A stretch of 64,000 bases of DNA from CAVVEC01 sp963770485. Lineage in GTDB: Bacteria > Acidobacteriota > Terriglobia > Terriglobales > Acidobacteriaceae. The position numbers and the translations under genes were made by a program. The stretch covers positions 1 through 64,000 of the forward strand of contig CAVYPX010000015.1 in the NCBI GenBank assembly GCA_963770485.1, written 5' to 3'. Of the stretch, positions 1 through 8,010 are shown one piece after another. The notes below the pieces were generated by a model that was not told the origin of the DNA, did no database searches, and saw nothing but the letters and a program-made list of their open reading frames with translations. Numbering within the stretch: the first letter of the stretch is position 1; each line of letters begins with the position of its first letter.

Positions 1-1815
1 AATCGATGCCCCGCTCCTCGGGGCCCTGCGCGAGCGCCTCGCGCCTGCGCTCCAGCTGTTTGACGAGCTTGGTGCACGGTGAAACCCTCGGGAACGCTCA
101 GCAGCTGCTCGCCCACCTCGCGCAAACGCATCGCCGGCACGGCCGTGTCGACTTCGGGGCTGGGCGAGCAGTCGAGCTGGTACTCGCCCGTGATGTGCTC
201 GCCTTCGTGCTCGACGGCGGCCGCAATCTTCGACTTCAGCCGCTGGTGCAGCAGGGTCAAATTGTCCCACACCTCCTGCGACTGGCGCTCGACCTCCGCG
301 CGAGCGACGACGCCCTCCTCGACCAAGCGCTCGGCCCACTCCTCCCAGATGCGTTTCTTGCTCTTGATCTTCGCGTACATCTCCGGCTGCGTGTACGCGG
401 GCTCGTCCGACTCGTTGTGGCCGAAGCGCCAGATAGCCGATCAGGTCGATCAGCACGTCGTGCCCGAACTCCTGGCGGAAGGCGAACGCGAGGCGCACCG
501 CGCTGATGCACGCGGGCACGTCGTCTGCGTTGACGTGAATGATCGGCACGTCGGAAGCCCTTCGCGAGGTCCGACGCCCAGCGCGTCGAGCGCGCGTCGT
601 CGGGGTCGGTGGTGAAGCCGACCTGGTTGTTCATGATCAGGTGAACCGTGCCGCCGACCTTGTAGCCGTCCAGCGCCTGCAGGTTGAGCGTCTCCGCGAC
701 CACGCCCTGGGCCGGGAACGACGCGTCGCCGTGGATCACGATCGGCACGGCCACATTGGTCTGCTGGTGCGCGTGCTGCCCCTGGCGCGATGTCTGCGCC
801 GCGCGCGTTCGCCCCCTCGACGACGGGGGAGACGTACTCGAGGTGAGAGGGGTTGGACTCCAGGTTCACCCGGATCGTGTCCCCGTCGGGGACATGGTAG
901 GTGCCCTGCGTGCCGTGGTGGTACTTGACGTCCCCCGTCCCTCCCTGCGGGATCGTCGTGACGGCCTCCAGCGTCGAGGCCCCCTCGAACTCCGCGAAGA
1001 TCGTGTCGTAGGGGCGCCCGAGGTTGTGCGCGAGCACGTTCAAGCGCCCCCTGTGGGCCATCCCGACGACCACCTCCTGGCCGCCGTGGGCCGCCGAGAG
1101 CTCGATGACCTCGTCGAGCATCGGCACGGTCATGTCGAGCCCCTCGATCGAAAACTGATGCTGGCCGAGGTAGGCCTTGTGCATGAAGCGCTCGAGCGCG
1201 TCGACCTCGATTAGGCGTTTGAGCAGCGTCGTGCGCTCGGCGTTCGTGAGCTCCTGGTGGAAGGCGCGCGACTCGATCTGCTCGCGCAGCCACACGCGTT
1301 GGCGGTGTGAGGCGATGTGCTCGACCTCGTACGCGATCGTGCCGCAGTAGGTCTCACGCAGGTGCGCCAGCGCATCCGCGAAGCTCGCGCCCGTCACGTA
1401 TATCTGGAAGATCTCCGCCGGCAGGCGCGCCATCAGCTGCGGCGTCAGGCCCAGCCCTTCCGATCAGACCCGGGTCGCCCTCGGGCTCGCTGCCCAGCGG
1501 GTCCAGGCGCGCCGCCAGGTGGCCGTGGCTGCGCACCCGGCCGCCCATCGTGCTCGCCGCCTGCACTGCCTGCAGCAGCTCCTCGTCGACCGCGCCCTCG
1601 ATCCTGGCCGGAGCGCCATCTGGCTGGGGCTGCACGGGCGCCTGCCCGTCCTCGGCCGCGGGCGGGGCGCTCAGCGGCGCGAGCTTGGCGCCGAGCGCCT
1701 CGAACGCCTCCTCATAAAAGCCTTCCTCTCCCTGTAGGTAGCTCTCGATCAGTCCCAGAAAGCGCCCCGACTCGGCCCCCTGGATGATGCGGTGGTCATA
1801 CGTCGAGGTCATCGT
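1..1815 (-). CDS. kgd: 2-oxoglutarate dehydrogenase E1 (Kgd-type) region, frameshifted and cut by the window edge
   Basis: This is the thiamine-diphosphate-dependent E1 part of a Kgd-like enzyme, which decarboxylates 2-oxoglutarate in the TCA cycle. Recognisable E1 stretches read from right to left: DEELLQAVQAAST near 1590, an intact segment from about 1433 to 800 (LRETYCGTIAYEVEHI, GMAHRGRLNVLAHNLGRP, VKYHHGTQGTYHV), then HLIMNNQVGFTTDP near 640 in another frame, and weaker pieces to base 1. At least four frame changes (around 1455, 800, 557 and 430) prevent a continuous translation. The conserved protein continues across each break, so I favour sequencing or assembly indels over a decayed gene. 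The C-terminal part lies outside the window. Upstream it continues into an E2 domain, so this is probably one long fused gene starting at 3059. Codon use is much more GC-rich than in genes right of 5 kb. Confidence 0.8.
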
Positions 1816-2600
1816 CATGGTATGACCTTCCGCGCGCCGATGCTCGCGCCGATCGCCTCCAGGCCCGGCGGGTAGCCGATCGCGCCCGTCGCGACGATCG
1901 TGCCCTGCCCGCTCATCAGGCGCGGAACCGACGCCGCCGTGCCGATGCCCGGCCGGGATTCGTGAGCGTCAAGTTGGCGCCGCTGAGGTCGTCCGCGGCG
2001 AGCGTGTTCGTGCGCGCCTTCTCCACCAGCTCGTCGTATGCGCGTACGAACTCGTCGAAGGGCAGGCCGCCCGCGTTGCGGATCACGGGCACCATCAGCG
2101 CGCGCGTGCCGTCGCGCTTCTCCACGTCGACCGCGAGGCCGAGGTTGAGCTCCTCGTCGACGACGCGGTGGGGCTTGCCGTCGATCTCCTCGAAGTGATT
2201 GGCCATCACCGGCATGCGCCCGGCCGCGCGCGCGATCGCGTAGGCGATCAGGTGGGTGAAGGAGACCTTGATGCCCGCCTGCTTGAGCTCGCCCCGACGC
2301 GCCTCGAGCGTGCCCACCTCGAGCGTGCGGAAGCTCGTCGCCGTGGGGATCAAGCATGACTCTCCCCATGTAGCGTACGAGCGCCGCCGCGCCACCCCGC
2401 AGCGGCTGCGCGTGCCGAGCGCTCGCCAGCCCGTCGCGCGCCCGCGCACCGTCGCCGTTGTCGTAGGAACGAGCGCCCAAGCCCGAGGCGCTCTCCAGGA
2501 CGTCGGACTTCGTGATCCGCCCCGCGGGACCGCTGCCAGCCACCTGTGCCAGGTCGACACCCTCGGCAGCCGCCGCCGCGGCCACCGGCGAGACCTTCAC
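1815..2600 (-). CDS. E2 (dihydrolipoyl succinyltransferase) region of the same fused enzyme, frameshifted
   Basis: This stretch carries a peripheral-subunit-binding domain (VSPVAAAAAAEGVDLAQV, then GSGPAGRITKSDV) followed by a 2-oxoacid dehydrogenase acyltransferase domain. The acyltransferase is split between two frames: SFRTLEVGTLEARRG to TLTNPG lies in a second frame between about 2345 and 1955, then the first frame resumes with GTIVATGAIGYPPG. The catalytic-type motif TYDHRIIQGAESG follows after another frame change near 1815 and leads directly into the E1 part. In mycobacterial Kgd an E2-like domain is likewise fused ahead of E1, which is the basis for calling this one polypeptide. Three frame breaks fall in this segment. 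Whether they are real or assembly errors cannot be decided here. Confidence 0.75.
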   Translation of the reverse strand: MKVSPVAAAAAAEGVDLAQVAGSGPAGRITKSDVLESASGLGARSYDNGDGARARDGLASARHAQPLRGGAAALVRYMGRVMLDPHGDELPHARGGHARGASGRAQAGGHQGLLHPPDRLRDRARGRAHAGDGQSLRGDRRQAPPRRRRGAQPRPRGRRGEARRHARADGARDPQRGRPALRRVRTRIRRAGGEGAHEHARRGRPQRRQLDAHESRPGIGTAASVPRLMSGQGTIVATGAIGYPPGLEAIGASIGARKVIP

Positions 2601-2681
2601 GCCCTCGGGGGCGTTCGCGACCGCGGCGGGAGATGGAGACTGCGCCTCCGGCGCAGGGGGTTTCGACGGGCCCTCTCCAGC

Positions 2682-3059
2682 TCAGCTCTCGTTGTTGCCG
2701 TCACCGCGTGCGCCTGGCGCGGACGCCCCGTGTGCAGCTGAGCTCCCGCCGTTGCCGTCAGCGCGTGCGCCTGGCACGGACTCGCCCGCGCCGGCCGCGC
2801 CGTTGAGGGCGATGCGCGCGATCACTTGGCCGACCGTGACCGTGTCGCCCTCGTCGACGAGGATCTCGCTTACGACGCCGCTCGCGGGCGAGAGGCAGCT
2901 CGAGGTCGACCTTGTCGTGGATATCTCGACGATCGTCTCGTCGCGCCGGATCGGCTCTCCGACCTTGACGCGCCATTCCAGGATCGTCCCCTCGGTGACC
3001 GACTCGCCCGCGGCAGGGGTAACGACGTCGATCGTCACTGCCGAGGTGCCGGTTGTCAT
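2682..3059 (-). CDS. Lipoyl domain at the N-terminus of the 2-oxoglutarate dehydrogenase fusion
   Basis: The reading frame opens with ATG at 3059 and encodes a biotinyl/lipoyl attachment domain (VTPAAGESVTEGTILEWRVK, then VSEILVDEGDTVTVGQVIA), followed by an Ala/Gly-rich linker. The expected lipoylation motif DKVD is absent from this frame, where TTRSTSSC is read. It appears intact (DKVDLELP) if one base is restored near 2912 and one removed near 2893, so two compensating indels surround the lipoyl-lysine codon. The start overlaps the stop of the upstream DUF3817 gene as ATGA, indicating translational coupling. The linker leads to the subunit-binding domain after another frame break near 2690. 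Fusion of a true lipoyl domain to a Kgd-like E2-E1 is less usual than in mycobacteria. Confidence 0.75.
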   Translation of the reverse strand: MTTGTSAVTIDVVTPAAGESVTEGTILEWRVKVGEPIRRDETIVEISTTRSTSSCLSPASGVVSEILVDEGDTVTVGQVIARIALNGAAGAGESVPGARADGNGGSSAAHGASAPGARGDGNNES

Positions 3060-3457
3060 CGACCTCTCACTTTAGCGTGAGCCGCCCGCGTGCGCTCGCG
3101 CTGCTCGCGGATGAACTGGAGGCTGCCAAAGAACGGTCCTACGCCACCCAGCACGGCCACTGCCACGGCCAGCTTGAGTGACACGATGCGCAGCCGCGCG
3201 GCCGTGATGCAGGCGAGTGACATGCAGATCCACAGCAGGCCGTGCGTCCACCCGAGCACGAGCGTGAGCGGCTCCGGTTTGCCGAGTGCAAACGCGCTCA
3301 CGAGCAATCCCGTGTACACACACGAATGTGTGAAAGACGTCCACTTCAGGCGCGCGAACGTCAGCGGCCCCGCGCCCTCCCGCAGGCCCGCCGGCGCGGG
3401 CGTTTGACTCGCACGGCCGCCGGCCGCGGCCGGCCCCTCGCTCACGCCGACAGCCAT
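3056..3457 (-). CDS. DUF3817-type small membrane protein
   Basis: The product has about 133 residues. After a short Ala/Gly-rich N-terminus it reads RLKWTSFTHSCVYTGLLVSA, then GWTHGLLWICMSLACI and a third hydrophobic stretch VSLKLAVAVAVLGGVGPFFG, ending in a basic tail. This pattern of three membrane segments with a central GWxHG motif is that of DUF3817 integral membrane proteins of unknown function, common in actinobacteria. The ATG at 3457 lies inside the end of the upstream Nudix gene (stop at 3442-3444), and its own stop overlaps the ATG of the next gene at 3059. The three genes therefore form a tightly packed, probably coupled operon. A longer open frame upstream to 4960 is antisense to the reductase and the Nudix gene and is not coding. 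Confidence 0.7.
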   Translation of the reverse strand: MAVGVSEGPAAAGGRASQTPAPAGLREGAGPLTFARLKWTSFTHSCVYTGLLVSAFALGKPEPLTLVLGWTHGLLWICMSLACITAARLRIVSLKLAVAVAVLGGVGPFFGSLQFIREQRERTRAAHAKVRGR

Positions 3458-4119
3458 TGGGCCATCCGCTGCAGCGTCTCGCCGGCCTCCGCCGGCCAGT
3501 CGGTGATCTCGGACGGCCACCACGCGTACTCGTCGTGCTCGTGGTCGGGCACCACCTGTTCGTCGGCGCCCTCCGCGAGCCATGCCTGCCCGACGAACAT
3601 CACGAGCCTGTGGGGCAGCCGCAGGAGCGCCTCGCCGCGGACGCTCGCGGGTGCCACGCGCCACTCCTCGGCGAGCTCGCGCACGAGCGTTTCGGCTGGG
3701 TTCTCGCCCACGTCCACTGCGCCGCCGGCACCGAGCGCCCAGCGCCCCGCCCACGAGGCGACCCACGGCGCGCGCCGGCCGGCGAGCCAGCGCCCGTCGG
3801 CGGCGCGTGTGACGCACAGCGCCGCCATGCTCTCCGAGGCGTCGTCCTCCACCAGCCGCAGCGCCCAGCGCACTGGCTGCGACTCCATCTCGAGGCCCTC
3901 TGCGTGCTCGCGGAAGTCCACCAGTCGTGCGGCCACGCCGTCGTGGCTGGGCGAGCCGCGCTCGCGCAGCTGCCTGATCGCCGCATCCGCCGCCTGCGTG
4001 TGCTCGCGCGAGGGCTCGAAGGGGAGCTCGCGCCAACGCGCGCTGATCTGCTGCACGGACCACGGTCCGCGGGCGAGGATCTCGGGTGCCTGTGTGCTCT
4101 GCGGCGTGGATTCGGGCAC
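3442..4119 (-). CDS. Nudix hydrolase
   Basis: The product is about 225 residues. A Nudix box is visible in the second half: GGAVDVGENPAETLVRELAE followed by EWRV, matching G-x5-E-x7-R-E-U-x-E-E-x-G-U except that the late Gly is Trp. Nudix enzymes hydrolyse nucleoside diphosphates linked to another moiety; the substrate cannot be inferred. The N-terminal half (about residues 1-95) is rich in Arg and Glu and not recognised. Translation appears to begin at GTG 4119. The gene is divergent from the ketopantoate reductase gene at 4198, with a short shared promoter region, and overlaps the DUF3817 gene downstream. Confidence 0.75.
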   Translation of the reverse strand: MPESTPQSTQAPEILARGPWSVQQISARWRELPFEPSREHTQAADAAIRQLRERGSPSHDGVAARLVDFREHAEGLEMESQPVRWALRLVEDDASESMAALCVTRAADGRWLAGRRAPWVASWAGRWALGAGGAVDVGENPAETLVRELAEEWRVAPASVRGEALLRLPHRLVMFVGQAWLAEGADEQVVPDHEHDEYAWWPSEITDWPAEAGETLQRMAQWLSA

Positions 4120-4140
4120 TGCAGTCGAAGCATAGACTCG

Positions 4141-4185
4141 CCGCCGTGAGCGGCCACCTCGATCCGCCGCCGTGAGCGATCACCT
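4141..4185. promoter_or_regulatory. 26-bp-spaced direct repeat in a divergent promoter
   Basis: Two 19-base copies beginning CCGCCGTGAGCG and ending CACCT start at 4141 and 4167 and differ at two positions. They lie between the divergent Nudix and ketopantoate reductase genes. They could be operator half-sites, but GC-rich duplication by chance or assembly is possible. Confidence 0.3.
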
Positions 4186-4197
4186 TCTGGCGCGGCG

Positions 4198-4970
4198 ATG
4201 AGAATCGCCGTCCTCGGCCCCGGCGGGGTGGGCGGACTGCTCGCGGGCGCGCTGGAGCGCGCTCGCAGCTCGTCGAGGTGATCGCGCGCGAGCAGACCGC
4301 GGCGGTGATCGCCGCGAAGGGGCTGCGCGTGCGCAGCGTCATCCTGGGCGAGTTCGTCGCGAACCCGCAGGCGAGCGCGCGCCTGGAGGGGCCCGTCGAC
4401 GCGCTCATCGTCGCCACCAAGGCGACCGGCCTGCCCGCCGCGCTCGAGCGCATCGCCGCGCAGCCGCCGCTCGTGCTGCCGCTGCTCAACGGGGTCGACC
4501 ACCTCGCTGTTCTGCGCGCGCGCTTCGGTGACGCAGTGGTGCTCGCGGGCTCGATTCGTGTGGAGTCCGACAGGCCGCAGGCGGGCGTGATCGTCCACAC
4601 GAGCCCTTTCCTACTGGTGAGCATGGCCAGCGACGAGCCCGCGGCGGAGCCCGCCATGCGCGCGCTCGCAGACACGCTTTCGAAGGCCGGTGTGCCGGCC
4701 AAGGTGCGCGACTCCGAGGCCGAGGTGATGTGGTCGAAGCTCGTACGCCTGAACGCGCTCGCGTGCGTCACGAGCGCCCACGACGTGCTGCTGGGGAGGA
4801 TTCGCTCGACGCCCGGCTTGCGCGCGGAGCTGCTCGCGGTGATGCAGGAGGGAGCGGCCGTCGCCCGCGCCGAGGGCGCGGGCGACGTCGACGCGGAGCG
4901 CGCAATGGCCGAGCTCGAAGCCGCGCACGCGACGCTCGGCTCCTCGATGCAGCGCGACATCGCCTCCGGG
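4198..4970 (+). CDS. panE: 2-dehydropantoate 2-reductase (ketopantoate reductase) family, truncated at a junction
   Basis: The family reduces ketopantoate to pantoate with NADPH in coenzyme A synthesis. ATG 4198 gives MRIAVLGPGGVGGLLAG, the Rossmann glycine motif. One frame break near 4265-4277 follows, then a clean open frame: VDALIVATKATGLPAALERI, LPLLNGVDHLAVLRARFG, EVMWSKLVRLNALACVTSAH, SSMQRDIASG. These match the NADP-binding and C-terminal helical domains of PanE/ApbA, including the Lys in MWSKL. After SSMQRDIASG the family similarity ends and about 45 expected residues are missing. The frame runs on into sequence that reads better as ExbD in another frame. The truncation coincides with the composition change at about 4970, so I attribute it to a chimeric join. 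An unrelated ketopantoate-reductase paralogue function is also possible. Confidence 0.75.
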
Positions 4971-4986
4971 TGGCCTTGCGAGCGTC
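4960..4986. other. Probable chimeric junction between two genomes
   Basis: Left of this point the DNA is very GC-rich, actinobacterial in gene type and full of frame breaks. Right of it genes are intact and of acidobacterial type. Two genes are cut at the same place: the reductase lacks its C-terminus and the ExbD-like gene lacks its N-terminus. No inverted repeat, tRNA or integrase marks the join. Confidence 0.7.
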
Positions 4987-5367
4987 ATGTTTGCGCTGGT
5001 GGCAATGTTCCTCTTGCCTGCCTCGATGGTGGTCGACTCTCCCCGAAATGCGGCAGGTGTGGCAATAGACTTAGCGAGCGTTTCGCACCCGGCTGTGATG
5101 CGGGGTGCCGCTCGTGAAGATGCTTTGCTCATTGCGGTTCAACGAGACGGTAGCATCTGGTTCGATAAAGATCGAATCAACCCCGAGCATTTGCCACTGG
5201 CAATTCGTGAACGCATTAACCGAGGTGCAGAACGAAAGGTGTACATCCGGGCGGATAAGCGCGCCAGATATGGTGCGGTTCTTGAGGTGCTGGACAGGGT
5301 GCGTTCCGCAGGAATCGAAAACATCGCATTCCTGGTTGACGAGCAGAAATCACTATCCGCTCCGTAA
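4975..5367 (+). CDS. ExbD/TolR-type biopolymer transport protein, N-terminus missing
   Basis: The frame reads a hydrophobic segment (MFALVAMFLLPASMVVD), then a periplasmic part with LLIAVQRDGSIWFDKDRI, RKVYIRADKRARYGAVLEVL and RSAGIENIAFLVDEQ. This is the ExbD/TolR pattern: one membrane helix and a periplasmic domain that couples proton flow to outer-membrane energisation. Complete proteins have a cytoplasmic N-terminus before the helix, which is absent because the gene abuts the junction at about 4970. The first available ATG is 4987. No exbB is visible, consistent with loss of the upstream neighbourhood. The stop is 99 bases from the convergent Kelch gene. Confidence 0.7.
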   Translation, partial: LASVMFALVAMFLLPASMVVDSPRNAAGVAIDLASVSHPAVMRGAAREDALLIAVQRDGSIWFDKDRINPEHLPLAIRERINRGAERKVYIRADKRARYGAVLEVLDRVRSAGIENIAFLVDEQKSLSAP

Positions 5368-5465
5368 AGCGCAGATTTCATCCGTTGCGAAGCTGGCTGC
5401 CGATAACATCGCCATCTCACCAGCAACCGCCGGACAGCGCATTTACTGACGAGACTCCGCTGGTC

Positions 5466-6530
5466 TTACTTCGTCTTCGCCTGCTTGGACAAAACCGCTA
5501 CCTTCGCGGTGACCTGCTGTCCTTTTTCCATTCCGCCGATGACCAGCAGGCCATCGTACGTGCCCAGCAGCCCGCGATGATCCATGGTCGGGTCCGGCGT
5601 GTTCTCGTTGATCGTCTCCCACTTCTCGCTACGGAGATTGAAAGCGAACGCCACCGGAGATGGTTCGGAAGGCTTGCCGTCGTAGCCGACGCCGTTGTAG
5701 TCGTACGGATTATCGGTCCCGCCCGCAAAGTAGATCTTCTGGTCTCGCTCCGAGTCACCCGCCGCAATGCGATAGTGCGCCGTGCCGGGATGATTCGCTA
5801 GCTTCGTCCACTGGATTTTGCGTGGATCGTGATGATCGATCTTGCCCATCCAGCATTGCTCGGAGGCGATATACTTCGGCGTCTTTCCGGAAGGATTCTG
5901 GTAGGCTCCATCCACGTAAACGATCGTGTTCCCAAGCAGCGCGCCGGCGTGGCCGAACACCGGCGTACCCGCAATCGGGGTGGCTTGGGACCATTTGTTC
6001 TTCTCCGCGTCGTACACCTGAACGTTGGGCACCACATCATTATGATTGCTGCGCCCGCCAACCAGATAAACGTAGCGGTCGCGATAGACACCGATCACCG
6101 AGTCACCCACGGCCACGGGAATATCGGCGCCGCGGAACCAGCGGTCGCGGTGCGGCTCATAAATCCCGACATCAGGAACCGCCATGCCCGAACCCCGCGC
6201 ATCCACTACATAGCCGCCGAACACAAAGACGAAATCCCGCGCGCCCGCTGCCATGGCGGCGATGCGGCCCGCGGGTCCGGGCACCGGCTGCAGATTGGAC
6301 CACCTTTCCGTGTCCGTGTCGAAGGAATACGACGCGTTCGTGACTGCGTCCCAGGTCTTCTTGGGACCGATTCCCATGAAGGAAAACAAGATCAGGTCGC
6401 CGTGGATTTTGAGGCTCGCTACCGCGTTATCGGAGACCGCATCGGGAAGCGGCTCGAACTTGGGCCCAGACGCCGCCAGACATAATCCCCCCAACAGAAG
6501 CAATAAGAAGAATGCGCCAAGCTTTTTCAT
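5466..6530 (-). CDS. Secreted Kelch-repeat beta-propeller protein
   Basis: The product has 354 residues. ATG 6530 gives a signal peptide (MKKLGAFFLLLLLGGLCLAA); an upstream in-frame ATG at 6590 would place 20 polar residues before it and is less likely. Several Kelch-type blades are visible, each with a double glycine and a distant Tyr/Trp pair: FVFVFGGYVVDARG with YEPHRDRWFRG, YVYLVGGRSNHND with VYDAEKNKWSQA, KIYFAGGTDNPYD with FNLRSEKWETI, LLVIGGMEKG. Such propellers act as secreted or periplasmic binding modules; no catalytic residues can be assigned. The gene is convergent with the ExbD remnant and transcribed alone. Confidence 0.75.
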   Translation of the reverse strand: MKKLGAFFLLLLLGGLCLAASGPKFEPLPDAVSDNAVASLKIHGDLILFSFMGIGPKKTWDAVTNASYSFDTDTERWSNLQPVPGPAGRIAAMAAGARDFVFVFGGYVVDARGSGMAVPDVGIYEPHRDRWFRGADIPVAVGDSVIGVYRDRYVYLVGGRSNHNDVVPNVQVYDAEKNKWSQATPIAGTPVFGHAGALLGNTIVYVDGAYQNPSGKTPKYIASEQCWMGKIDHHDPRKIQWTKLANHPGTAHYRIAAGDSERDQKIYFAGGTDNPYDYNGVGYDGKPSEPSPVAFAFNLRSEKWETINENTPDPTMDHRGLLGTYDGLLVIGGMEKGQQVTAKVAVLSKQAKTK

Positions 6531-6626
6531 GGATTCCAATCTGAAATCTGGCCAAGACAAAACATCGCCCGACTCGAGGAGCCGGCTCATCCGCCTCCGG
6601 ACCTTGTCTCGTAAATAGCGTGGAAG

Positions 6627-6646
6627 GGCACGGCTTCAGCCGTGCC
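6627..6646. repeat. Palindromic intergenic element (8-bp stem, TTCA loop)
   Basis: GGCACGGC-TTCA-GCCGTGCC forms a perfect stem between the Kelch and DinB genes. Both neighbours are on the minus strand, so it could lie in the 3' region of the DinB transcript. There is no T-run, so it is more like a REP-type hairpin than a terminator. Confidence 0.55.
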
Positions 6647-6694
6647 GCTCAGAACCCAATAAAAGATCGGGCTTTAGCTCCTGAGGTCCACGTT

Positions 6695-7165
6695 CTATTC
6701 TACAAATTCCTGCCGCACCGCATGAATGAAGTCGGTGTAAGCCGGAGTGAATCCCGCGGCGCGCATGTCGGCAGCAATCTGTCCACGATGATAGGCAGAG
6801 TGCATGACCACGTGCAACAGAATATCCTGCTTCTTGCTGGTAAAGCTCTCTCCGTTCGTGTTCTTGTAACTAAGCGAGCGCGACAGGCCGGTCTCGCCGA
6901 GTGTAGCCAGGTAGTTCTTCCACTGCCCGGGCAGTTCGGCGGCTTCAAGTTTGCACTGCTCCAGCGTGAATTGCGGCCAAACCGGATAGGTCTGCTTCTG
7001 GAGCCGCAGGCGCTCCAGCCACAGCCTCTCAGCGGAGACGATATGTGCCAGCAGTTTCACTGAGCGTGGCGGCGGCTCCTGCACCCCTTCCAGCGAGGTC
7101 AAAACCTGCTGATTGGCCCAGTCGTCATAGCGGAAGAGCCGCTGGATATGTGAGATCATTTCCAT
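6695..7165 (-). CDS. DinB-family protein
   Basis: The 156-residue product starts at ATG 7165 (MEMISHIQRLFRYDDWANQQ). It shows the DinB four-helix bundle signature: the first helix ending in DDWANQQVL, a metal-binding His in KLLAHIVSAERLW, and the late HVVMHSAYHRGQIA motif providing two further His. Family members bind a divalent metal, and some are thiol-dependent transferases; the substrate here is unknown. An in-frame ATG further upstream at 7240 adds 25 residues unlike the family. The gene stands alone between the Kelch gene and a repeat-filled spacer. Confidence 0.8.
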   Translation of the reverse strand: MEMISHIQRLFRYDDWANQQVLTSLEGVQEPPPRSVKLLAHIVSAERLWLERLRLQKQTYPVWPQFTLEQCKLEAAELPGQWKNYLATLGETGLSRSLSYKNTNGESFTSKKQDILLHVVMHSAYHRGQIAADMRAAGFTPAYTDFIHAVRQEFVE

Positions 7166-7287
7166 GGCAGAAATCCCGGCATTTCTGGCCGAACAAAATA
7201 CTTTAGGTCGGATTGCGCAGCAAGGCAAATGGGCATCCACGAGCCATCACTGGAATGCCTGTCTACAAGGACCCCGTCGAAGAAGTC

Positions 7288-7420
7288 TTGTCATTCCGAG
7301 GAGCGCGAGCGACGAGGAATCTGCAGTTTCCCCTGCATTGTGAAGAACTGCAGATCCCTCCCCCTCGGCTTCGCTCGGGGCTCGACCTTCGGTCTCGGCA
7401 AGGATCGCTCGGGATGACAA
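7288..7420. repeat. Dispersed palindromic repeat (TTGTCATTCCGAG family)
   Basis: The element begins TTGTCATTCCGAG and ends CTCGGGATGACAA, an imperfect inverted repeat of about 133 bp. Its right 75 bases match 39846-39920 at about 69 positions by eye. It occupies most of the spacer 7166-7544, in which I see no gene. Confidence 0.75.
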
Positions 7421-7544
7421 CAGGGTTTTTCAAGAAATTGTTCGAGGCGAAAGAGCCGGTGTGCGATCCGGACCGCCGGACAACTTCCCGTGAGGGCTCG
7501 GGTTATCGGCACTGTGCCCTAATTTCGCATGCGGGAGAGGATTT

Positions 7545-7895
7545 GTGCCGAAAATGCGTACCAGCATTCGTTCCCTGGGGTTGGTGATTCTCGCCAGCCT
7601 GCTTCTGGCGGGTTGCCCTTCGCATGAGAGCATCGAGAGGATTAATCGCGATCCCGGCCGCTTCGCCGGCCAGGAGATCACGATCGCCGGGCATGTCGTC
7701 GATTCTTTTGGAGCGCTCGGTTCCGGCGTTTTTGAAATTGACGATGGCACCGGAACCATGTGGGTTTTCAGTAAACGATATGGAATTCCCGGTAACGGCG
7801 CGAAGGTGGCCGTGGCTGGGCATGTGCAGCAAGGATTTGCGCTCGGCGGCCGCAACTTCGCCACTATCTTGATCGAAACCGAACGCCAGCGCTGA
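7545..7895 (+). CDS. Small lipoprotein with an OB-fold domain
   Basis: The product has about 116 residues (113 from a second ATG at 7554). A lipoprotein signal is clear: a basic start, a hydrophobic core LGLVILASLLLAGC, and Cys at the lipobox. The mature part reads FAGQEITIAGHVVDSFG, GVFEIDDGTGTMWVFSK, GAKVAVAGHVQQGFALGG, which resembles bacterial OB-fold nucleic-acid/oligosaccharide-binding-like domains (strand-GxV, D-x-G-x-G-x-I/M). A role at the periplasmic face of a membrane is inferred; the ligand is unknown. It is followed by a short direct-repeat element and a convergent small gene. Confidence 0.6.
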   Translation: MPKMRTSIRSLGLVILASLLLAGCPSHESIERINRDPGRFAGQEITIAGHVVDSFGALGSGVFEIDDGTGTMWVFSKRYGIPGNGAKVAVAGHVQQGFALGGRNFATILIETERQR

Positions 7896-7901
7896 TCAGC
7901 T

Positions 7902-7946
7902 GGGACGCGGGTAGTGGACTGAAACTGAGACGCTACCGGGACGCGG
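7902..7946. repeat. 27-bp insert flanked by 9-bp direct repeats
   Basis: GGGACGCGG occurs at 7902-7910 and 7938-7946. The 27 bases between begin GTAGTGGACTGAAAC and end GACGCTACC, resembling the paired ends of the MITE-like element at 35239. It may be a collapsed copy with a target duplication. Confidence 0.4.
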
Positions 7947-8010
7947 ATTCCCTGGGGGTAAGTTCCGTCGCGAAACACAAATCAGGAAATTTTCTTGTGC
8001 GCGATTAAGG

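Noticed and set aside
3457..4960. Long minus-strand open frame upstream of the DUF3817 gene
   Set aside because: It is antisense to the reductase and out of frame with the Nudix gene; it has no domain content and exists because high GC removes stops.
7425..7445. TTTCAAGAAATTGTTCGA shared between 7428 and 34669
   Set aside because: An 18-base match in two spacers is noteworthy, but it is a single pair without further similarity, so I could not assign it to an element.
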